Assembly (NCBI GenBank): GCA_023634235.1
Contig: JAMKCF010000007.1
Span: 22,264,592-22,328,591, forward strand
DNA length: 64,000 nt
Source of the DNA: Pisaster brevispinus
Lineage: Eukaryota; Echinodermata; Asteroidea; Forcipulatida; Asteriidae
Direction of reading: 5' to 3'
Shown here: in pieces, positions 44,001 to 47,975 of the stretch
Layout: every line of letters starts with the position of its first letter
Position numbering within the stretch: the first letter of the stretch is position 1
Position numbers and translations under genes: made by a program
Notes under the pieces: generated by a model
Told to the model about the DNA's origin: nothing
Seen by the model: only the letters and a program-made list of their open reading frames with translations
Database searches by the model: none

Positions 44001-46109
44001 GATAAGTTTACTATTCTATCAACAGCTGCAGTGCTTCTCACCAAATGAGATTTTATAGGCATTTATTTTTGAAGTATTCCAATCTATGACCATACCTTTC
44101 AGTATCTTGGTCAAGGACACAAGTGTCATGACTGGGATTCGAACCCTCATAACCCAGCCACCACAACTCAAATCCAATCCCATGGACTGCTCGGTCAAGG
44201 GAGGCTAAGAAAAGTATAAAAAATGAACAGAAAGCTTACCACACTGCTCTAGTGTTTCTACTAGACAATGAAAATGCTGCCATGTTCTCTCTGCACCATA
44301 TTTCTCCTGGATCTCTGCATCAGACAGCAACCTTGATCCATGACTTGCTCTTAAAATGACGCCCGTGTCAGACAGCTTCAGGAAATCACCATGGCTTATA
44401 TCCCACACAAGCCCTTTCACACTAAACACAAAAATAGGGGTGTCAATTTATGGAGAAGACATCAATAAAGTTAGACAATTATGTTTCACATTAAATAAAA
44501 TGTCACAATTTATTAAAGATCAATGATATGCAAAACAGGTTGTTAAGATCAAATAGTCTAATATCGTTCTAAGCTAATCTCTAGAGGCTACAGAAGGCTC
44601 TTACAATCATAACCATGTAGGTCTGAATGGATGCACATGCTGCAGAATAATCTTAGCTTAGGTCTTAGTTGATCTCTAGAGGCTACAGAAGGCTCTTACA
44701 ATCATGACCATGTAGGTCTGAATGGATGCACATGCTCCAGAATAATCTTAGCTTAGGTCTTAGTTGATCTCAAGAGGCTCAGAGGCTGCAGAAGGCTCTT
44801 ACAATCATGGATCTGTAGCAGCTGCAGGTCTCAGTTGTTTTGAAGAAGGTTCTTTTAATCTTAGTCTTACCATATTAAAGAATCTCTGAATGCTACAGAA
44901 CACCAGTCTTACCATAAGTCTTTATGGATCTTCAGCGGCTGCAGAAGCCTCTTGTCATAACCTTTATCTTCAACAAGTGTCTTAGCACAGTAGTCATAAA
45001 CCAGCTGCAAAGTTGAGAGAGTGGGCATTGAAAGAAAATATTCAGTTTAGTTTTAAGCCTAGAACATGTAAATCGGATATATTTACAGTGATAAAAAACT
45101 CCATAAATTTGTTGTTCAAACCACCAACATAAAAACAATAACTTCATTGAATCTCGATGCAAGGATTGCAAGTACAACATTTTCATCTTGGGGGGGGGGG
45201 GGGGCACAAATTAATCAAAAAGCATTAACCTTGATATTGACAACTTAATAATAATACATTGGTATGATAAAACACAAAATTTAAACTTTTAGTAACACTT
45301 ATTGAAAGCAGTGCTCAGTCTCAGTATCTAGTTTTGATTAATTTTAGTGGGGTCAGTTTATTATTGGAATAATCAATACTTTACAGAAGCAATCAAATAG
45401 AAAATAAACATCATAGCAATATTTCAAGGCAGTGTATGTTTTGCCTGTACTGACCGTGCCCAGTGACTGTTTGGGGGGGCTTTCTATTTACTTTCATTTT
45501 AAAAATTAAGTAAAGTATGCAATCAAAAGAGGGCACTAACACAATTAACAGCTTTTAGTTACAAGACTTGCCAGCTTAACGCAGGTGCCTGCATTATATC
45601 CACTTCCATCATCTGTCAATCATATTTAAAAAACTAAATTTGTACAGTACTTATAATATTAAAGATTAATTTTATTTTATCCATTTCTTACTACTTAGGC
45701 CTACCGGTACTTAATTATAAATTTATATTAATAATAATTATTATTTTTATATTTATTAGACTCCATTTAATCAAGCGTATTCCCCAAAACTTATTGCGGC
45801 CCCTAATCATACATAAGTTAATGCTTTAAGTGTTTTATTTATGTAATTATATTACATAATAAAGTATTATGAAATTGCCAAATAATTGTATAAAAATACC
45901 CTCCCCCTAAGGCCTAAGTATTCAAGTATTGCGTGCGCGCACTGTAAACATATCATATGGTATCAGATTGTTCAGAACAAACTTTTCTTAGTCCTTACCG
46001 AAAAGAAGTTGTCCAACTTATATTTGCATAAGGTGTGGTCTAAATCGAAGCCAACACAATCGAAATCCTGAATATTCATGAAAATGGAGCCGTTTTCTGA
46101 GGAATTCAT
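16925..46109 (-). CDS. NT5DC1: 5'-nucleotidase domain-containing protein 1 (HAD superfamily)
   Basis: Eleven coding exons on the minus strand: 46109-45999, 45004-44913, 44421-44240, 28069-27987, 26955-26868, 26087-25913, 22626-22526, 21594-21476, 19444-19277, 18201-17934 and 17016-16925. All phases agree and give about 492 residues (human 455). HAD motif I is GFDLDHTLCKYKL in exon 1. LKLSDTGVILRASHG follows in exon 3, LLTSSPSDF (motif II region) in exon 6 and YFGDSMRSDIHP (motif IV) in exon 9. Exon 10 carries WGSFF and an SSVTP repeat absent from human. The family resembles cytosolic purine 5'-nucleotidases, but its substrate is not settled. I chose Met25 of the longer frame (46109); a start at 46181 is possible. 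Intron 3 is about 16 kb and hosts a transposase gene and a receptor gene. Exons 2, 6 and 9 sit beside tandem repeats that copy their own borders. Confidence 0.92.
17495..17762 (-). repeat. tRNA-derived SINE, family B, plus a SINE tail
   Basis: On the minus strand TGGCCTTGGGGTTAAGCC and GGGGTCGTGGGTTCGCATCCC form the tRNA-like head. Immediately beyond (17695-17762), on the plus strand, is the family A tail GAGCGCTATATAAGAAG with an ATT run. So two SINE pieces meet in opposite directions, in the last intron of NT5DC1. Confidence 0.65.
18230..18320 (+). repeat. SINE family B fragment beside NT5DC1 exon 10
   Basis: GGGTTGTGGGTTCGAATCCC and ACTCAGAAAGCACTAG match the family B copies at 18522 and 18850. 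The fragment begins about 26 bp upstream (in gene sense) of the exon 10 acceptor at 18202. Confidence 0.6.
18522..18785 (+). repeat. tRNA-derived SINE, family B
   Basis: The tRNA-like head is TGGTCTTGCGGTTAAGACA with GGTTGTGGGTTCGAATCCC. The body reads TTTTCTCCAAAGAACTTGG and AAAATAATATTCATTATC. The segment before the head (18540-18640) is a copy of the sequence next to the minus-strand family B element at 17495. Confidence 0.7.
18850..18995 (+). repeat. tRNA-derived SINE, family B
   Basis: GGTGGTCTAGGGGTTAAGAC is followed by CGCTTGAGTCCCACC and the same ACAGAACTCTGAAAGC body and AAAATAATATTC end as the copy at 18522. Confidence 0.65.
19506..20296 (-). repeat. About 105-bp minisatellite beside NT5DC1 exon 9
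   Basis: About eight units contain GGATCTTTCCTCACTCTAAC, AAAATCCAACACCATA and CTGTTGGACTCTGATTATGG. Two alternating unit types (CACAAGATTTG and CATGCATGATTTT) give a higher-order period of about 210 bp. The unit's CAAAATCCAACACC resembles the exon 9 start CAAAATACAACACC (19431-19444), weak support for origin at that acceptor. Confidence 0.85.
20297..21475. other. NT5DC1 intron 8 remainder
   Basis: No exon or clear element between the minisatellite and about 21130. From about 21160 to 21450 words such as TTTACAAGGCACC and CTCTCGTGTGAAAGGGGCT suggest an old MITE running into the exon 8 donor region. Confidence 0.4.
21848..22235. repeat. 74-bp minisatellite in NT5DC1 intron 7
   Basis: Five to six units of ACTCTTCCAATAACCAATG, ATGTACCATCCCTTTATG and TTTCTTGATGATTAGAGG. 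Middle units are nearly identical and the outer ones diverge. No splice site lies within it; the exon 8 acceptor (21594) and exon 7 donor (22526) are about 250-290 bp away. One lone unit fragment lies at 63090-63127. Confidence 0.9.
22808..22843. repeat. Perfect 16-bp-arm hairpin
   Basis: GGACTATTCCATTTCA and TGAAATGGAATAGTCC are exact complements with a 4-base loop. The flanks GTGAAATCC and TTTGATTATATTCTGTG echo the related hairpin at 42905-42982. Confidence 0.85.
23018..23372 (+). repeat. Complete tRNA-derived SINE, family A (type 1 body)
   Basis: The head is GTGTCATGGCCTAGCGGATA with GTGTGGGTTCGAGTCCCTG, like a tRNA-Ser/Leu gene with a long variable arm. The type 1 body includes GGGTACCTGTGAGGGCAGAG and CAGTGACCAGGGGTAATAATG. 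It ends GGCGCTATATAAAAACTGG plus TTATTATTA. This is the best type 1 copy in the window. Confidence 0.85.
23370..24420 (+). mobile_element. Helentron-like non-autonomous element, copy 1
   Basis: It begins with the imperfect palindrome AGCTGTTTCGCAGC..GCAGCGAAACAGCT. This 5' start occurs twice, at 23370 and 23429. Near the 3' end the start recurs inverted (GCGAAACAGCT, 24379), followed by the perfect 18-bp hairpin GCATTTGTGCACAAATGC (24391-24408) and ATATGTCTAG. Subterminal inverted repeats of unequal position plus a 3' hairpin and a T-run target are features described for helentron/Helitron2-type elements; the CTAG-T end also fits a Helitron. No Rep/helicase gene is present. Confidence 0.65.
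24427..25323 (+). mobile_element. Helentron-like non-autonomous element, copy 2
   Basis: The same start, hairpin (25295-25312) and CTAG end as copy 1, placed head to tail directly after it with only a T run between. It is shorter by a deletion before the 3' end. The copies share a 64-codon plus-strand open frame (23909 and 24929) that differs at one residue; I do not call it a gene. Both are rich in TGACGTCA and CACGTGAC words. A TTATTATTATTA run follows. Confidence 0.68.
25680..25910 (+). repeat. SINE family A (type 2) 3' half touching the NT5DC1 exon 6 donor
   Basis: AGAAGGGGATTGCCCCGGTG, CAGCACCTTGTAAATCC and AAGCGCTATATAAATACCAG are the type 2 body and tail. The ATTATTAC tail ends about 5 bp from the donor of exon 6, whose intron starts at 25912 on the minus strand. 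Confidence 0.7.
26072..26165 (-). repeat. Perfect 47-bp tandem duplication of the NT5DC1 exon 6 acceptor
   Basis: Bases 26072-26118 and 26119-26165 are identical. Each has ATCTTCTCTAGAGTTC, that is, on the minus strand a CTCTAG acceptor plus the first 16 bases of exon 6. The acceptor nearer the exon body (exon from 26087) keeps frame; use of the outer one (exon from 26134) meets a TAG before rejoining. Confidence 0.92.
26395..26470 (-). repeat. SINE family A head fragment
   Basis: CATCAGAGTGTGGGTTCGAA and TCCCGATCGTGACCG read on the minus strand. There is no recognisable body. Confidence 0.5.
26685..26735 (+). repeat. SINE tail fragment
   Basis: ACGTGCGCTATATAAGTATCC followed by TTATTATTA matches the family A 3' terminus. 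The 5' part is not recognisable. Confidence 0.5.
27060..27410. repeat. Divergent tandem of about 147-bp units
   Basis: GTGGTTCAGGAGT recurs at about 27074 and 27220 and in decayed form (GTGCTTTAGAAGT) near 27370. Each is followed by TTATGATT and CCGGTTTGA-type words. The first unit has CTTCCGGTTTGAGCC and the second CATCCGGTTTGAACC. Confidence 0.55.
27415..27565. mobile_element. MITE of the CAGGCCT family
   Basis: CTGCCTTGGTGCCCCTTAAA, TGTTCCAATAC, TCCTAGAGCATATAG and CCTTTACCAAGGAGAAACTG match the copies at 10952 and 58528. The right end is GCCAAGCCTG. Confidence 0.65.
27616..27819. mobile_element. About 204-bp TIR element in NT5DC1 intron 4
   Basis: TAGACCGTATTGAATA at the left and TATTCAATACGGTCTA at the right are exact complements. 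A smaller palindrome sits near 27705-27745 (CATAGATACAG..ATATCTATG). Confidence 0.7.
28190..28275 (-). repeat. SINE family B tRNA-like head
   Basis: On the minus strand: GCTCGGTGGTCTAGTGGTTA and GGGTTGTGGGTTCGAATCCC. It looks very like a tRNA, but the anticodon stem does not pair cleanly and it has the family B context. Confidence 0.6.
29024..29444. mobile_element. 421-bp MITE with roughly 90-bp inverted ends
   Basis: The left CCTTTTGTCAAGGCCTTCGT and the right complement pair over the first 34 bases almost perfectly, then in blocks (GGAGACCACGC, AGTGGC.AGCCAC). The interior is unique, AT-rich and non-coding. It lies in NT5DC1 intron 3. Confidence 0.8.
29625..29700. repeat. (TTA)n microsatellite
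   Basis: TTA/TTAC units run for about 70 bp, with mixed ATTATATTA periods. It may be the tail of a lost SINE or non-LTR copy. Confidence 0.85.
29924..30010 (+). repeat. SINE family C, tRNA-Asn-like head
   Basis: GGGCTGGATAGCTCAGTTGG, TAGAGCACC, GTTAATCTGG and GGTTCAAATCCC give an A box, a GTT-like anticodon position and a B box. Related copies lie at 39655 and 54520-54730. An acceptor stem does not close, so it is not a working tRNA. Confidence 0.65.
30631..30799. mobile_element. MITE of the CAGGCCT family, third copy
   Basis: It starts CAGGCCTCAAAATAACCCAC and ends TTCATGGCCTGG. The CCTCATAGAGTGCCCCTTAC core is shared with the other copies. Confidence 0.7.
31022..31440 (+). repeat. Complete tRNA-derived SINE, family A (type 2 body)
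   Basis: The head is GTGTCGTGGCCGAGTGGATA with GTGTGGGTTCGAGTCCCGG. The type 2 body has TTCGTCCTTCGGATGGGACG, AAAAGAACCCAGTGCACTT and TTCGCCCCGGTGTTTCTGG. It ends GATATGCGCTATATAAGAAT and an ATT run. This is the best type 2 copy; the others are at 4860, 25680, 38645 and 55345. Confidence 0.88.
31972..33915 (+). CDS. piggyBac-type DDE transposase, intact ORF
   Basis: The frame is open from 31780 (711 residues); the second Met at 31972 (MAIQMTPTKVL) starts the usual acidic piggyBac-like N-terminus and gives 647 residues. In 711-residue numbering the catalytic aspartates are D374 (NVTVDEELVAF), D452 (NITADNYFTS) and D553 (AGVDTIDQM). Their 78- and 101-residue spacings equal those known for the moth piggyBac enzyme (268/346/447). 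A Cys/His-rich C-terminal domain (CFLCEG, CESCRRFAC, CHECLSFY) matches the cross-brace zinc finger that binds the ends. There are no stops or frameshifts. It lies antisense in NT5DC1 intron 3 and is richer in GC than its surroundings. I could not find convincing TTAA-flanked terminal repeats, so it may be a decayed insertion with an intact gene or a retained host gene. Confidence 0.93.
   Translation: MAIQMTPTKVLNHILEESSDDGDSDGSIHSNISETADLTKILSDGDDDNDIPAGDDNSDDNEEESGSDDDGGEGGDDSDSDGDNSGDDNDSADDAADYADTEDGSSDDSDPQPLQRVRRPAKRQRPTLARPARPTTYKAKSGHTWSVDEPTPARLPRANILRQASGPRNIGGATSILEFWKLFFPDRVLDNILRYTNEQGVRERGHSWVNLVMMELLTVLGLLYFLGLCKAAHEQVRDFWKPGMFARPVCQAAMKGDRFQEILRMMRFDDKATREQQRATDKFAAIRDVFDEFVNNCRRYFNPGENVTVDEELVAFRGRCGFKQYMPKKPARYGIKFWVCTDSTHNYVTNIQPYLGKENNTRETKLGKQVVLDMVRPLFKTGRNITADNYFTSCELAEELLREDLTLLGTIKGFRHEVPDTFKPKASKKREAKSSKFLFAGPLTLVSYVPRKNKSVLLLLSMHHDSAINDATSKPEMIHDYNHTKAGVDTIDQMCSVYNVARITRRWPMVVFYNIMNLAAVNAYTLYGLKNPGWHPKGSARSAFLSQLAKELIHPQYMLRAANASRLARRTRRALKTIGYEIQPPRQPLPEADRPGRSRLKNGYCFLCEGAKGRTTKVCESCRRFACAKHSTTSRPVNNCHECLSFY
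33916..37411. other. NT5DC1 intron 3, middle part
   Basis: AT-rich sequence without a recognised exon. It contains an A run of about 27 at 35008-35034 and one MITE (35381-35749). A transposase 3' untranslated region presumably lies at the left edge. Confidence 0.45.
35381..35749. mobile_element. MITE with GGGCTCAAA-type ends, copy 2
   Basis: It begins GGGCTCAAAATTAACACTGG and ends AAATTCGAGCCCT, an inverted pair. The inner words match the copy at 9768, and this copy is shorter by about 130 bp. Confidence 0.75.
37412..37735 (+). repeat. SINE family A (type 1)
   Basis: GTGTCATGGCGGAGTGGTCT, GATGGTTCGAATCCCGGTC, GGGCAAGACACTTAATTATA and a CAAGGGTAGTCAATG tail end in TATCATTATTTATTA. It is moderately decayed. 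The 37738 TIR element begins 2-3 bp after it. Confidence 0.75.
37738..38214. mobile_element. 477-bp TIR element filled with ATTCA words
   Basis: AGGTTTTCCCGGCCAATTTC at the left pairs with GAAATTTGCCGGGAAAACCT at the right; about 34 of 37 terminal bases match. The interior repeats ATTCA, TTCATT and AATGAA in both orientations every 10-20 bp. No gene. Confidence 0.82.
38756..38968. mobile_element. 213-bp MITE inserted in a SINE
   Basis: It begins GGGCCTTGTCACACAAGGC and ends CTTGTGAAAAAGCCC with TAA on both sides, consistent with a 3-bp target duplication as in PIF/Harbinger-type elements. Related sequence lies at about 3100-3230. Confidence 0.78.
39028..39313. mobile_element. MITE with GGGCCCAATTTCATAG ends
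   Basis: GCCCAATTTCATAGAGCTGC and GTGCTATGAAATTGGGCCC form inverted ends. The interior has AAGCA/TGCTT words. The family recurs at 52459-52852 and 53858-54055. Confidence 0.78.
39655..39765 (+). repeat. SINE family C
   Basis: GGGCTACAGAGCTTAGTTGG, CATGTTAATCC and GGTTCAAATCCCGCTC are followed by TAGTCAATTTGTTTTGC and CCCAACG. It ends 128 bp after the receptor gene's stop codon (39893). Confidence 0.65.
39893..41929 (-). CDS. Intronless Ig-type receptor with YMxM tail motifs
   Basis: One continuous 678-residue frame. A signal peptide (about 1-19, LMILLLLADL) precedes an Ig-like domain with C40, W58 and C107 in DEGTYQC. A weaker second Ig-like part follows (C149, C195), then a cysteine-bearing stretch to 285 and a Ser/Thr-rich stalk of about 285-375. 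At least six N-glycosylation sequons are visible. The membrane segment is about 384-410 (LIPLIILVCLLFLS...), followed by KKKRRKQKEKK. The cytoplasmic tail has Y530MEM, Y561MDM, Y617MEM, Y669MDL and Y635VNT. In known proteins YMxM binds PI3-kinase p85 SH2 domains and YxN binds Grb2. I do not recognise a named orthologue. It lies in NT5DC1 intron 3 on the same strand; having no introns it may be a retrocopy or have lost them. Function in adhesion or immune-type signalling is inference. Confidence 0.85.
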   Translation of the reverse strand: MHKLKTLMILLLLADLSSSVMIELLDYQVKRQGERAEFKCTVTGLHATTNKSTKNIRWFLNGKPATGLNKRIESYDNRWFCYKQNNTAISTLIIFPIEAEDEGTYQCVFGNKRSQLVTLTVLRLASPSRGCFPSGPVVITKGSAIQITCWGSGAQLNLTWPHNETEIHQNTSTQNDIQGVFITASDHYNGAVFNCSTDSGHCVIGPLIFHQPEEGYCLKDLDPYFTPRILFNFKLIKEISSIYSYHWTCREERQTPNNSREIILESSHDGVIVHVKCSIIATADCQSSSVPTSPHTVSTNQQTVSPTGVIETSASRHPLTTSTSSYPLIPADQLTSARIMHNSTMGTFTPRTSTELTGTSTSFTATTLLVLTSDVNDKALLGDSLIPLIILVCLLFLSTLACIFLCIYCFKKKRRKQKEKKMNINRMWSRKQNRNTVLISDSQLDMLEQFPPSQTQRLATSCLHTYPTAQRKDSTVDGVEVQVVDNVVSVEFTPQKLCLAMQPKAVVDIHQAADIQPKCMFTEAFKEEPYMEMKETFYNTSSLSNSCKNLQEYQDCHGAHYMDMSRVKTNHSFKRSLSEKQISAKRTDMFRNPLIFPRKNLDTADAGTPVEKVSSHYMEMSKPNSVRHFPSGPSYVNTGCQRNIEGAMSISQPDILNLDEDEKRPHHTYMDLAHLSRR
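42445..42559. repeat. Five 23-bp palindromic units
   Basis: The unit GATTCCTATATTGATAAATA + TAG is repeated five times with 0-3 changes each. CCTATATT and AATATAGG pair around GATA, so each unit is a small hairpin. Confidence 0.92.
42905..42982. repeat. Imperfect hairpin related to 22808-22843
   Basis: GAAATCTAGACTGTTCCATT pairs with AATGGAACAGTCCAGATTTC around a loop of about 20 bases. It shares the GAAATC..GACT.TTCCATTTCA pattern with the other hairpin. Confidence 0.75.
43900..43939. repeat. Hairpin with 18-bp arms
   Basis: AATCTGAGAAACGATTCA and TGAATCATTTCTCAGATT pair with one mismatch around TGCG. Confidence 0.85.
44095..44215 (-). repeat. SINE family A head beside NT5DC1 exon 3
   Basis: On the minus strand GGTTCGAATCCCAGTCATGA and CACTTGTGTCCTTGACCAAG are readable. 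The copy ends about 25 bp inside the intron from the exon 3 donor (44240). Confidence 0.65.
44575..44912 (-). repeat. Decayed tandem repeat derived from NT5DC1 exon 2 border
   Basis: Units start at about 44575, 44671 and 44766 (periods 95 and 103). Each has GAGGCTACAGAAGGCTCTTA, which resembles the exon 2 segment CGGCTGCAGAAGCCTCTTG (44935-44953) over about 40 bases with roughly 80% match. The donor word CTTACCAT (ATGGTAAG on the minus strand) also occurs twice, at 44868 and 44909. Confidence 0.65.
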
Positions 46110-47975
46110 TGTGGTCAAGAAGATGAAAGGCGCGTTTTGTTGATTGTTTATTGCATTCTTTTTAGCACTTATGCACGGCACATGACTTTATGCAATGATT
46201 TCTTAGACTGTAATCACTTGTACTTAAGCGTTTAATCCAGCCTTTAGTGTTCTGGGTGCCAGTCAATATTAGTCTGGTGCTCTTACATGTTAAGAATGTT
46301 GGTACATGAATAGGTGTTCGTAACCAGGAAGCCAGACGAGAGCTGTATCTGTTTTGCAGCAGACGAAAGCAGACGACACGTTTGTCTGCTTTTTTGCACC
46401 GTATTTCTGCTTTTGTGTCTGTATCTGCTGGTAAAACAGGAGACCTTTAACTTTGAGGGCAGGAACACTATTTCAAAATTCACTACAGTAAGTACACATG
46501 ACATTTTACATTGATAAATTTATTGACAAATTGATATCAGAACAAAATGAAGTTATGAAGTTTTTCAATCAAGCAATCTTGCCTGAAGCTGAAGCCTGCC
46601 TTGCTTATAAGTATATAGCTCCATGGTTAGGCCTAGAAGTATACATTTTTTGTCCTTGTTGAACTAGAACTAGCAGTAGCACTGTTAGCAGTAGAACTAG
46701 CAAGAAAGTGTCTCCCTAAAAAAAAAACCCCCAAAACCGGAAAAGTTTGCTTCAGTTATTTGTGGACTTATATAAACAATTCGTCACCGCAGATAAAAAT
46801 TGCATTAAAAAAGCAGGGATTAATACTGGGACCACAGACCTTTGAACCCAAATAAAAGTACAAGAAATTGCCAACGAAATTAAACAACAAAAGGGTGGCA
46901 TGGATGCACTTAAAAAACGTGCATGTGCATCTGTGAGATTTGCAACTTAAGTTCAAATAAGGAAGCAGGACAATAGCACTTTTAGCACGACAATTCTTTG
47001 AAAAAAAAAAATTAAAAAAAATCCTGATTTAATACGATACAGACATTGACTCCAAACATAGAAGTAAAGATGTATTGTTGTTGGCCATAGTATTACCTAT
47101 AGTTTTAGTTCCATTCACCATTATTCTGTTGCTAGTCATTGTACACACACTTATGTGCTTGAGCTTTAAGATCACACCATATTTACTACAGTTGACACCT
47201 ATTTTCTTGCAACGACCCAGCGTACAAAACCTTCCGAATACACCTTCCGAATACACCTTCCGTATAGTACACCTCCAATCTTCTGAATACACCTCCAATC
47301 TTCCGATTATACTCCCAATAATACTCCTGATTATCCAGTCTATCTTCTGATATTTCCGATACCTCCGAACTGTTATCTACAATAATTACGATCATCAACT
47401 TCTGTATTCAATTTATCTTCTACATTTTAAGTATTCTTCAATAAACAATTAGTTAGCAATCAAAAGCAAGAACTTGAAGGAAGCGTATTTGTACCATGTG
47501 ACTCCATATTATTATTCCATCATCTGTAGCTGTAGTTGGCTACAATGATTATTACGACTGTCACAACTAGAGTGTGGCAAGCACACTCTGTACTGTTCAT
47601 TAGGCATACTTAGGCATTCTTCAACCTTTCTCAACTCCCTGGGAAGCGTGCGACCTCAAGCTGCTTAGATCAGTGCTAATAAGGGGTTAATCCAACATAC
47701 TGTCTCTTGAAGTGTCCCATTTAAATACATCTGGGTTAAAAGAAGCAATTGTGGTTGCATGCATTGCTCAACAACAGAAGTGTCATGACCGGGATTCGAA
47801 CCCACGCTGATCCAGCCATCAGAACTTGAGTCTGATGCCATTTGAGGTCCTGACATGCCAGTCAATTGTATTCCTATCTACTAAGCAAGATCCATGCTTC
47901 AAAAAAGGCAAATCTTGAAAGTTATGCAATAAAAGATTCTCACACTTTTGCAGGAAAAGGCGGCATTGTTTAACG
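46110..47975. other. Gap between divergent NT5DC1 and PEBP1
   Basis: Contains the upstream regions of both genes. Near 47220-47300 a short tandem of TTCCGAATACACC and CTCCAATCTTC units repeats. A SINE head (minus) lies at 47775-47850. An in-frame Met at 46181 could extend NT5DC1. No further gene seen. Confidence 0.5.
47775..47850 (-). repeat. SINE family A head fragment
   Basis: TGGGTTCGAATCCCGGTCAT and CATCAGACTCAAGTTCTGAT read on the minus strand. No body remains. Confidence 0.55.

Larger units (their letters stand above)
41930..44239. other. NT5DC1 intron 3, start
   Basis: Upstream (in receptor sense) region of the Ig gene, probably holding its promoter; no TATA box was identified with confidence. 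It contains a 23-bp tandem (42445), two hairpins (42905, 43900) and a SINE fragment (44095). No further exon seen. Confidence 0.45.
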
